DNA of 64,000 nt from Trichocoleus sp. FACHB-40 (GTDB lineage Bacteria; Cyanobacteriota; Cyanobacteriia; Cyanobacteriales; FACHB-T130): assembly GCF_014695915.1 (NCBI RefSeq), contig NZ_JACJPF010000070.1, positions 1 through 64,000 of the forward strand, given 5' to 3'. The position numbers and the translations under genes are program-made. The notes under the pieces are model-generated. The model was not told the origin of the DNA and made no database searches. It saw only the letters and a list, made by a program, of their open reading frames with translations. Shown piece after piece: positions 53,128-61,062 of this stretch; the stretch's first letter is position 1; each line of letters begins with the position of its first letter.

Positions 53128-55617
53128 TTAATTTTTAATGGCTTTTTGCCAATCTTGAATTATTTTTTCTGACCAGAGCCAGTTTTTACTAAGCGCCTCT
53201 GGTTGAAAGTTAACGGGATCGTCTGTTATCACCTTTTGGCGAAGTTTCTTAGACTCGTCCAAAAGTTTTGTCCGCTTATCATCTGGCTGAGTTTTTGCCA
53301 ATTCCTTGAGTCCCAGTGCTAAGCCCGCATAGGTAGTCAAGGTGTTTTGATTGGGCTTGTTTTCTCCAGTTAAATATAAAGCATCAAACAAAACCTCATT
53401 AGCACGCTTGAAATTGCCTTCAGCGTAGTAGGCGAAACCCAAAGCATTGAGGTAGGCGATAGATTTGGGTTGTTTTTTGACAGCTACCTCCCAAAAACGA
53501 CGGGCATCATCCAGACTGTAATCCTTGTTGCCAGTTTGAATAGATTGCCACGCCAAACGCCCTCTCAAGAAACTAATGGCGGCGTCATCAATTTGCTGGC
53601 GAGAAACAGTATCTAGCGCTCCTTTGGCTTGCTGCAATGCTCCGCGGTTTAGCAATTCTTCTACAGCAGGAACTGCGGCGGCTAAGTTATTTTGACCGAA
53701 CTGTTCAATTGCGGCAACTGTGACTGTGGAGGTGTTGGCTGTTTTCAAATCAACAGCTTTGAGATTTGAACTGGGTAGCTGAGTAACTGGCAAAGAGCTT
53801 ATTTGGGATTCTAAAAGTTCTCCTGGTTGGGGCTGGCGACTTTGGAAGAACCAGAATCCTAAAAGCGCGATCGCTACCGCCGATCCTAACGCCCCCAACA
53901 CCACTGGAACGACCTTAACCCGTTGTCTCCCGCCCTCACCACGTCTCCAGAAGGGCCTTGGTGGCCTTACGGCACCAGAATATCCTAGTAGCGATGTCTC
54001 CAACACCGAATTTTTAGTAGGGGCAGGCTGATTGGAGACTGGGGGCTGAGGGCTGGGGATTGGGGGTTGGGACACAGAGGGATGGAAAACTACATTTTCT
54101 CCCCCGCTCTGAGTCTCCCCATCTGGCCTTCCCGGCTCAGGATTGAGCTGGCGCAGCAAATCCGCGACTAGGGCGATGTCGTCCTCGTCGCCAGCATCGT
54201 CATATAGATCGTCAACCGGATCTGCCCAGTCTGGTTCGTCATACTCATCGTATAAATCATCATTCTTGGGAGGTAGATTTGAATTGTTGTCGGGAGTTAG
54301 GGAACCGGATCTAGACACAGGCGGGGCAACAAATGTAGCTTCTTCTTCCCCGGTGAGTGTACCAAGAATTCCCGCCCAAGGAAGGTCTGTACCAACAGCG
54401 TCAGTCAACTGGAGGCGTTCGGCTCCCGCATTCATGGCGTGATGGGCTGGTGTCAAATAACCGTCAAATTCCGGGTGCAGATAAAGGATGGGTAAAGCCC
54501 AGTAAAGCTGGCGAGAACCATAAGTAGATATTAAATTCTGCCGCGCTCGACTCAAGCTCAGGTCTATGGGATAACCTTGATTCAAATTGCTGTAAAACCG
54601 CCGCGCCAGCGTCAAAGCTACCCGATCCGGAATCCGTTCTGCCATCGCTAGGACGCTCTTGATTCCGCGCTTAACCAAAGCGTCTGCCAGGTTTCGCTCT
54701 GCTGCGCCATCGCCGGAATTTGACATTGCGGTATGAGCGCCGCGACAAGAGTTAAATACTGCCAGTTGAACGCCGTTATTTACCAGCAACCCAGCTAGGT
54801 CATCACCGCTTAAAGTCTCCGTTAAGCCAGTTTTGCGACTAACCAGGTAAAGAGCGCCGCCATCTGCGCCTTGGTCGCTATGCCCTGCGTAGTGAAAAAC
54901 TTGATACTGACCTTGTTCTAGCTCGTGCGTCAGTTGTTCTGAGCCTGGTTGATCCAAAACAGTGAGCTGAATTTCTGGCAAGCCATTATGAGAGCGTTTA
55001 CTGAGTTCTGCTTGCAGATGGCTTGCTTCTTGTTTGAGATCCAAACTTTCCTGGTCAGTCGGGGCAGCGATCGCCATTAATATTTTTATTGGTTGATTTG
55101 CCTGGGAAGCCCCTGATAAAGCGGCACTTCTCAACCTGGTATTCACTTGATAACGTGAGAAGGCGACATCTGTACCCGTTGCCAATGGGCGATCGCCATC
55201 GTGCAGCACTTCCCAAGGGAGGCTGAGTAAGCGGGGGTCTTTGAGTCCCAGGCGCAACCGCAGCACCTCTTGTCGATGTTGCGCGATCGCTTGGGCAATC
55301 ATCCAACTATCTCGCAGCGTACCTTGAAACAACGCCTCGTAAAGCTGCTGGCCCAACGCCACCAGGTTTAGAGAAGATTGATTTGCCTGTGTGTTGTTCG
55401 ATGCCGATCGAGAAGTGTCGCCTGGAGACAAAACCATCAACAACGGGTCATTCATCAAGTGCTTGGCATCGGCCAACCACCCCTCCACCTGCCACGTCAC
55501 TTGCTCCTCGGCCAATGGCACAGCACCGGGTGTACCAACACATTCTGTCCGCACCCAATATTTATTTTCCCCTAAGGGATTTACAGAGATGTGAAATTCC
55601 TGAGCCACTGCTACCAT
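53128..55617 (-). CDS. CHAT-domain protein with membrane helix and C-terminal TPR-like region
   Basis: This is an 829-residue caspase-relative protein. The CHAT domain (about 130-395) has a visible dyad: FHYAGHSDQG (His246) and FNSCRGAH (Cys291). After a long acidic low-complexity linker a membrane helix lies at about 575-597 (VVPVVLGALGSAVAIALLGFWFF). A TPR-like helical region follows (about 640-829, with YLNALGFAYYAEGNFKRANEVLF). The CHAT part should be cytosolic and the TPR part on the other side of the membrane. Residues near 515-530 ([15 protein letters not shown]) come from a CCCCAGTCTCC-type repeat. No adjacent substrate gene is obvious. Confidence 0.87.
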   Translation of the reverse strand: MVAVAQEFHISVNPLGENKYWVRTECVGTPGAVPLAEEQVTWQVEGWLADAKHLMNDPLLMVLSPGDTSRSASNNTQANQSSLNLVALGQQLYEALFQGTLRDSWMIAQAIAQHRQEVLRLRLGLKDPRLLSLPWEVLHDGDRPLATGTDVAFSRYQVNTRLRSAALSGASQANQPIKILMAIAAPTDQESLDLKQEASHLQAELSKRSHNGLPEIQLTVLDQPGSEQLTHELEQGQYQVFHYAGHSDQGADGGALYLVSRKTGLTETLSGDDLAGLLVNNGVQLAVFNSCRGAHTAMSNSGDGAAERNLADALVKRGIKSVLAMAERIPDRVALTLARRFYSNLNQGYPIDLSLSRARQNLISTYGSRQLYWALPILYLHPEFDGYLTPAHHAMNAGAERLQLTDAVGTDLPWAGILGTLTGEEEATFVAPPVSRSGSLTPDNNSNLPPKNDDLYDEYDEPDWADPVDDLYDDAGDEDDIALVADLLRQLNPEPGRPDGETQSGGENVVFHPSVSQPPIPSPQPPVSNQPAPTKNSVLETSLLGYSGAVRPPRPFWRRGEGGRQRVKVVPVVLGALGSAVAIALLGFWFFQSRQPQPGELLESQISSLPVTQLPSSNLKAVDLKTANTSTVTVAAIEQFGQNNLAAAVPAVEELLNRGALQQAKGALDTVSRQQIDDAAISFLRGRLAWQSIQTGNKDYSLDDARRFWEVAVKKQPKSIAYLNALGFAYYAEGNFKRANEVLFDALYLTGENKPNQNTLTTYAGLALGLKELAKTQPDDKRTKLLDESKKLRQKVITDDPVNFQPEALSKNWLWSEKIIQDWQKAIKN

Positions 55618-56067
55618 GCACTCCTGCTTCAGTTAGAACATCTGTCTGCTCTCTTTTTGGAGGAGGAGTAATTTTTCCCCTCTTTTCCTAGATAGATTTA
55701 ATTTACTTAAAGTTTCCATAAATTGCAGTTTTTCCTTCTCTGATGGTACATACCTGGTGAAGCGAACGAGAGAAGGATAAAAGACTTTTTTTTCTAAGTG
55801 CCTAGAATCGCAATTCTTGGAGGCTCTGCCTCCCCTAAAGATAGACGAGTAATAAGTTTAAGTGAGGCGACCGCCTTACAGTTAACATTCCCTAGAACAA
55901 AAAAATTTTCCTGGGATTTCTCCGGATAAGTGGTGTAAGCCAGAGAAAAGTAGATTGGTAGATGCACCCTGATTGACATCCCCTGGCTCACCGGTTTGAG
56001 CCGGGGATTTTTTTTTTCAAGGTCAGGATGGCTAACCAGAACACAATTAGCCATCCTGACCTTAACC
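55618..56067. other. Gap with several palindromes
   Basis: No gene is convincing; an 86-codon minus-strand frame here has no ribosome site. A palindrome GGAGGCTCTGCCTCC lies at about 55818-55832. CCCTGGCTCA...TGAGCCGGGG followed by ATTTTTTTTTT (about 55981-56017) looks like a plus-strand terminator. A perfect 17-bp stem follows at 56019-56063. The text near 55960-55985 (GATGCACCCTGATTGACATCCCC) resembles the ends of IS200/IS605 elements, but no transposase is present. Confidence 0.5.
56019..56063. repeat. Perfect 17-bp inverted repeat after the small OB-like gene
   Basis: AAGGTCAGGATGGCTAA (56019-56035) is exactly complementary to 56047-56063 with an 11-base loop. It sits 4 bases from the stop codon of the minus-strand gene. 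On the minus strand it is followed by A-rich rather than T-rich sequence. Confidence 0.7.
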
Positions 56068-56298
56068 TTAGTCTGAACTCAGTTGCTCAAAAGAGTTGAC
56101 TTCCAGAACCGGGCCAATCATGGCGAAAGTCATCACATCTTTTTTGACTTCACCTTTGACTTTTACTTTCAGTCCCGATTTGCGTAACTCTTCCGGCGGT
56201 TTCTGGAGTTCGTAGGTTTCGCCATCGTCGGTGACTAATGCCCAGGTTCCAGGGCCGAGTCCTTTGCGTTCGATGGTGCCTGTTACTGAAATGCTCAT
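56068..56298 (-). CDS. Small OB-like protein coupled to the subtilase
   Basis: This 76-residue protein contains beta-strand-like segments MSISVTGTIERK, WALVTDDGETYEL, LKVKVKGEVKK and FAMIGPVLEVNSF. They are spaced as in small OB-fold proteins. The function is unknown. The ATG at 56298 overlaps the subtilase stop as ATGA, so the two genes are probably translated together. A longer frame to 56346 has no better start. I infer a role with the subtilase, for example as cofactor or partner, but nothing in the sequence proves it. Confidence 0.75.
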   Translation of the reverse strand: MSISVTGTIERKGLGPGTWALVTDDGETYELQKPPEELRKSGLKVKVKGEVKKDVMTFAMIGPVLEVNSFEQLSSD

Positions 56299-58142
56299 GC
56301 CGTTTGTTTCTCTCCTTGAGAGGCTAGATAGGCGAGTCCGTAACACAGAAGGGCGTTGGTAATCAGGAAGGTGCGAGCGATCGCGCCATCACCCAACCAC
56401 AATACCGCCGGATCTACTACGGCGCTCACCACTAAACAGGATGCCACACCGACCGCTGAACCGATAGCAAACCACTTCCAGCTGCGGTGTCCCAGTAGTA
56501 GTGCTACTAAAATAAAGGGAATTAACACGCTGGCAAAGATCGGATTCAATAAACCGCTTCCTTGAACTGCACTTCCCAACTCAGGAATCGAACTACCCAT
56601 GACGCGGAAAGGCCACTGGGGAAGATCGAAAATATAGAACCCCCGCAGGAAAAACAAGCCAGAACTCCCAGCAAGTAATCCACTGGCAAGCGACCAACTC
56701 CAACCGAAGGGGAAATAATTCCGCAAGAACCAAGCTAGGAGATAGGAACCCAGTACCATCGCCACTTTAGGCAACAGTGCCACAGCACCGCCATCAATCC
56801 AGAAGCGAGGATTGAGATAGCCATTGTCCCGCAGCCAGCGGAAGAAATCACGGAAGGTAATTTGTCCGCGCAGGGCAAGTTTTACAGCAGCACCAGCATC
56901 CAAATGGCCAGCACCGTAGTAGTTGAGTCCGTCATCCTGAACCGCCCGTGCTGACTCCTTAAGAACTTTCTCAATGTCATCTGGTTCTGTCACGCCAGCG
57001 GCTTTGATTAAAGCTGCAACTCCGGCTACGTGGGGAGATGCCATGCTGGTGCCTTGGAAGGCGGCAAAGACGGGGATTAAATTATCATTTTCGTCATAGC
57101 CGATGGTTTCTTGCAGAATTCCACCAGATGCTGAATCTCCCTCTCCTTGCATTGCTCCACCGGGGGCGGAGATATCCACACCAGCACCGTAGCTGGAGTA
57201 GAAGGCTTTTTCCCCAGATGAATCAATGGCGGAAACACCGATGACGTGGGGATATCGAGCTGGATAGGAGGCAGAGTTCTCGTTAGAGTTGCCTGCTGCG
57301 GCGATGATGACGACACCTTTGCTGTGGGCGTAGTTAATCGCTTCTTGCATCATTTGGCTTTCACCGCCACCACCCAGGCTCATGTTAATTACATCAGCAC
57401 CGTTATCAGCGGCAAATTTAATTGCTTCGGAAATGTCGGCAACTGTTCCGCCGCCACTGGCACTCAAAACCTTGAGGGGCATGAGGCTGGCTTCGTAGGC
57501 AACACCTGCAACACCGTAGTTGTTATTAGTAGATTGAGCTACTGTTCCAGCTACGTGGGTGCCGTGTCCGTTGTCGTCGTCTGCTTCTACTTTGTCGCTT
57601 ACGAAGTCGTAGCCTTTGACAAATTTGGTATCTTTCAAGTCAGGGACTTGGCTGATTCCGGTGTCAATTACGGCAACTGTAATGCCTGCGCCTTTGGTTT
57701 CGTCCCAGGCTGGTTCAATGCTGACGTTACGCAGGTTCCACTGCTTGCCGTATAAGGGATCGTTAGCTCCTCTAAAGGCAGGCTGCGCCTCATCCTTACT
57801 GGATGAGAATGCCCGGTAATTGGAGTTGCCGGGAGCTTCCGGCAACTTATACATATAATTCGGCTCGATGTATTCTGTCAGTTTGGCTAGGCCGGATTTT
57901 CTCAAGGCTTTCAGGGTAGTGCGATCGCCTTTGACGATATACACATTATCCGCCTGGGAGAATTCGCTGTTTAGTTGTGCGCCGAGCGATCGCACCTGCT
58001 CCTGCCGCACCTCGGCTGGCACGTCCTCGCGGAAGTCCAGCACAATCGTCTCAAATTCTCCCTGAGCTGCCAATCCCTTGAAGTTAAACAGGGCAAATCC
58101 TAGCCCTAATAAAAACAAGCACGCTATCAAAAGCTTTCTCAT
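56295..58142 (-). CDS. S8-family subtilase with C-terminal membrane helices
   Basis: This exported serine protease has about 615 residues. A signal peptide (MRKLLIACLFLLGLGFALF) and an inhibitor-I9-like propeptide precede the catalytic domain with VAVIDTGIS (Asp160), GHGTHVAGT (His193) and GTSMASPHVAG (Ser366). After about residue 430 the protein has four or five hydrophobic helices, so the protease is tethered to a membrane, probably facing the periplasm. I prefer the ATG at 58142 because it places the signal peptide at the N-terminus; the frame is open to 58187. The small gene downstream overlaps its stop. Confidence 0.9.
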   Translation of the reverse strand: MRKLLIACLFLLGLGFALFNFKGLAAQGEFETIVLDFREDVPAEVRQEQVRSLGAQLNSEFSQADNVYIVKGDRTTLKALRKSGLAKLTEYIEPNYMYKLPEAPGNSNYRAFSSSKDEAQPAFRGANDPLYGKQWNLRNVSIEPAWDETKGAGITVAVIDTGISQVPDLKDTKFVKGYDFVSDKVEADDDNGHGTHVAGTVAQSTNNNYGVAGVAYEASLMPLKVLSASGGGTVADISEAIKFAADNGADVINMSLGGGGESQMMQEAINYAHSKGVVIIAAAGNSNENSASYPARYPHVIGVSAIDSSGEKAFYSSYGAGVDISAPGGAMQGEGDSASGGILQETIGYDENDNLIPVFAAFQGTSMASPHVAGVAALIKAAGVTEPDDIEKVLKESARAVQDDGLNYYGAGHLDAGAAVKLALRGQITFRDFFRWLRDNGYLNPRFWIDGGAVALLPKVAMVLGSYLLAWFLRNYFPFGWSWSLASGLLAGSSGLFFLRGFYIFDLPQWPFRVMGSSIPELGSAVQGSGLLNPIFASVLIPFILVALLLGHRSWKWFAIGSAVGVASCLVVSAVVDPAVLWLGDGAIARTFLITNALLCYGLAYLASQGEKQTA

Positions 58143-58711
58143 AACCACCGTCTCGCGATCGCCAGTTTTCTCCCCACGATAACTCATGCCTCTGGCAGAT
58201 GGTGTATTTATTTTTTTTATTATTTTTTAGTTTTGAGATTTATATAACTCTTATGTTGATGTGCTTTTTCATCGGCTTGTCTCCCTCTCCCCTAGCAAAG
58301 CAGCTGTTCTTTAACGCCTCCCTGCACCTTGGCTAATCTCTGGACTGCCATAATCGGCCGGTTCGTAGTTCTGAAATTCTATAATATTGTGCTGTTTTAC
58401 TAGGGAAAATACCATTTTCATATTAACCATTTGCATCATAATAATTAAAATAACTATACTTATAATTTTTAGGAAACACCCCATCATATCCCCTTGATAG
58501 TAGGTAACTTCTGCACTTTCAAATTGTTGAAAGGTAAAAAGCTTTTTGTTAGTTTGAATATTTTTTAAGGAATATGTTCCATAAGTTTTTCTCAGTGGTA
58601 ATTAAGAAAAAATAACTTTTATAAATTAGCAATTATTTGGCATTGTCAACTATCCAAAGTATGAGAAGCAGTTTGCTAAAATATAAATGCTTGGTAAAGT
58701 TACGCTCGGTT
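58143..58711. other. AT-rich gap upstream of the subtilase
   Basis: No gene or strong structure is seen. The stretch is very AT-rich at 58200-58690, and the subtilase promoter should lie near 58190-58300. Confidence 0.45.
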
Positions 58712-58915
58712 TTAATCGACAATTCTCAGTCTGCCAAGCTTCACAGCAACGAACATTTTGTCGATTAGAGTTTTCTCCAGGTCGCTGATGGAATCCTTGG
58801 ATAGCAGCACTGACATGAGTAGATGCTGATCCATGCGGGAAATTCTACGAAAGGTAAATATCTGATGAATCACTTGTTCAATAGTGAACTGGGTTAGGTC
58901 AATTTGAGATTGCAT
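58712..58915 (-). CDS. Small cyanobacterial hypothetical protein
   Basis: This 67-residue protein without membrane segment is predicted to be mostly helical. The pattern ISRMDQHLLMSVLLSKDSIS...EKTLIDKMFVAVKLGRLRIVD resembles a small family I recall from many filamentous cyanobacteria, with no known function. The ATG at 58915 has AGGA just upstream (TCAGGATGCA). It is monocistronic. Confidence 0.7.
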   Translation of the reverse strand: MQSQIDLTQFTIEQVIHQIFTFRRISRMDQHLLMSVLLSKDSISDLEKTLIDKMFVAVKLGRLRIVD

Positions 58916-59393
58916 CCTGATTCGTAAAATTCGATATTCTTAATATGAAGCTTTTATAAAGAACATCAAGTGATAGAAACCTGTAGCAAGATGTGACATT
59001 TTAGATGTAAATTTTTGATTGAAATCCCAAAGTTTAAGCGATCGCGTTGGCTAAGAGATTGTGACTACCTCTTACTGTCCCAAGTGATCCGGGTCACATT
59101 TGACTATAGGGAAACTGGTTATCTTCCTAAATTTTTCAAATAGCCTTAAGCCTAAACCCTTTACGTGGTAAAGGATTTGGATAATTTTATCCTCGTTCCC
59201 AGTCAGAAAATGGGAACGCCGATCGGCGGTGAAAAGGAAACAGAGAATCTGAGGCGGCCGCCTTAGTGTAGGCATTCCCAGTCAGAAACTCCTAACGAGA
59301 GACAACCCAAAAGTTTTGGATCTGGGCTTGCTTTACTTCCAACCTCTGCTAGGCTGCAAGATATTAGGATAATTTGAGGGCAAAAGTCCGACG
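58916..59393. other. Gap with a copy of the CTCGTTCCCAGTC repeat family
   Basis: No gene is convincing. From about 59187 to 59289 comes a repeat: CTCGTTCCCAGTCAGAAAATGGGAACG, a CGATCGGCGG...GGCGGCCGCC middle, and GCATTCCCAGTCAGAAACTCCTAACGAG. Its ends are similar and may be a degenerate mobile or palindromic element. Confidence 0.5.
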
Positions 59394-59819
59394 ATGGAAC
59401 GAGGTCTCTTGTGGTTGCCCCTCTTGGCAGCATTTATCTGGCTGGCTTGGCAAGGGTGGAACGAGTATCAAAAAGTTGAAGCATATCGCCGCTGGGCAGG
59501 GCAGTTTGAGCGGTCTAAGTATGATATCTATGCAGTGCTGGCTCAAAATGACAGTAATTTGACTTGGGGAAAACCCACGCGCAAAGGCCCGGTGGAGGTG
59601 CAGACATTTTCCCTGAATGATGTGCAAGCTATCCGGTTGCTGGTGGATGACAAGCAAGTTGACTTTGATTCACCGCCTAGTAAAGGTCGCGTTGCTTCGC
59701 TGGAATTTGTATTTCCACTTGCTGCTGTGAAAGTTCCTTTTACAGAAATCCCTCTGGCAGTGCAATGGGGAAAGTTTCTTCAGCAGGAATTAGAAAATAT
59801 GGCAGAGGGTAATGGGTAG
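59394..59819 (+). CDS. Hypothetical protein with one N-terminal membrane helix
   Basis: The product has 141 residues: a helix at about 4-22 (LLWLPLLAAFIWLAWQGW) and a soluble domain with strands VEVQTFSLNDVQAIRLLVD and ASLEFVFPLAAVKVPFTEIPLAV. I do not recognise a named family; similar anchored small proteins occur in cyanobacteria. The ATG at 59394 follows a short leader without strong ribosome site. Confidence 0.7.
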   Translation: MERGLLWLPLLAAFIWLAWQGWNEYQKVEAYRRWAGQFERSKYDIYAVLAQNDSNLTWGKPTRKGPVEVQTFSLNDVQAIRLLVDDKQVDFDSPPSKGRVASLEFVFPLAAVKVPFTEIPLAVQWGKFLQQELENMAEGNG

Positions 59820-60316
59820 CGATTTTGTCCCGTAGCTGTAGATATTAGACAATACCGTTTGGGATTAGCGACTGGAAAATGGGGACTGGGAAAGACTCTT
59901 CCCAATTCCCCATTTCTCTAGCTTGGTTGCAAGCCGTGATTGTGAATGATAGTGCAGATCCTGCGAGTTTATGACTGCGGCTCCGGAGGAGTTTGGAAGC
60001 CGCAGTCACAGCAGCATGGGCAGATCAAGCGCTCCAGAACTACTCGAACGTTTCGAGTTAGATGTATTGTTGAGCGTGCAATGTCTGAAGATAACGGCTA
60101 CGCTTTAATCCGGAAAATTGACAGATGATGCCAGAGATGAAGATCTAAACAAGCTTTCCTAGCAGGGTTCTAAATGCACGGTTGCCAGCCTATCGAACCT
60201 GCCAATTTAGTTGCATTAGTTGCGAAACTTGCTGGACGTAATACAAAGGAGAGTTTCGATTTTTGAGTGACAAATTACTGGTTTGTAACTCCTGACTCTT
60301 GACGTGTTTTTGGGTG
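59820..60316. other. Gap with a short repeat tract and a hairpin
   Basis: A GGGGACTGGG/CCAATTCCCC repeat lies at 59868-59912. TGACTGCGGCT (59972-59982) pairs perfectly with 59998-60008. A 60-codon plus-strand frame (59946-60128) runs through the hairpin and shows no family resemblance, so I do not call a gene. Confidence 0.5.
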
Positions 60317-60523
60317 CTAAAATACAATTGCTTTATCAGGGTCTGAAGAAGCTTCCTGCATACGCGGACATACAGCTGTAAACACTGGAATTGCTAATTG
60401 GCAACCTTGCCATCCAGCTTGAACTGAGACACCAAGAGTCTTACAACAGCCGCCTCTTCTTCCTATTGGATCGTAAAATTGACAGTACCGACAGGCTGAA
60501 ACTGGAGAGTTTAAGGTGTTCAT
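60317..60523 (-). CDS. Small Cys-rich cyanobacterial protein
   Basis: This 68-residue protein has six Cys: CRYCQFYDPIGRRGGCCK at the start, GWQGC in the middle and AVCPRM later. The spacing suggests metal binding or disulfides. The pattern CRYCxFYxPxGRRGGxC with GVxVQxGWxxCxLAxPxF matches a small family I recall from many cyanobacteria; function unknown. The ATG at 60523 is clear. Confidence 0.72.
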   Translation of the reverse strand: MNTLNSPVSACRYCQFYDPIGRRGGCCKTLGVSVQAGWQGCQLAIPVFTAVCPRMQEASSDPDKAIVF

Positions 60524-61062
60524 AAATGCGTTTCCGTAAAAAAAAAATCACAAGTGCGATTGGTCTGTCTTTAATTAGTATGCAAGTAATTTTTTACAAG
60601 TAGCTATAAGTTGTACAGTTTCAACTTAAAACATTGCATTTCATCACAAAAAGTGATTAAGTTAGGTAACTCAATAGTGGTAGTTCACTGTAACGAAAGT
60701 TAAGCGATCGCAACATTCTTCTCGTTTCCGGGATCAGCCTGGAAACGCTTTTCAAGGGACGATCGCCTCCCATAAAGCAATACAGTTCTCTTAAGAATAT
60801 TTGTAGGAACGAAAGCCAAGACCCATAAGCACTTGTTGGTTGAGGTTATTGCGGCCCAACCTATAAAGGCTAAACGTCTAAACCCGGCAATTTTATTGGG
60901 TGAGGTTGCAAGGACTCAACCTACAACTGAAGCCCCATCCCTATTAAGGGTGGGGTTAGGGAGAGGTATAAATGAGCTATTTTTAAGTCAGAGTCTCCTA
61001 TTAGGCATTCTCCAGGCTGAAGCTGGGGAACGCGGCACAAAAATGACCGCGAGTTGCCTTTT
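60524..61062. other. Gap with small dispersed palindromes
   Basis: No gene is seen. A CTCGTTTCCGGGATCAGCCTGGAAACG hairpin lies at about 60720-60746. Two AGGTTG...CAACC units lie at about 60840-60925. CCCCATCCC...AGGGTGGGG lies at about 60933-60955. These are typical dispersed repeats. Confidence 0.5.

Noticed and set aside
55794-56054. An 86-codon minus-strand frame between the CHAT gene and the OB-like gene
   Set aside because: It runs through several palindromes and a homopolymer, has no ribosome site and no family resemblance.
59946-60128. A 60-codon frame around the TGACTGCGGCT hairpin
   Set aside because: It is Arg/Ser-rich, passes through the palindrome and matches no pattern I know.
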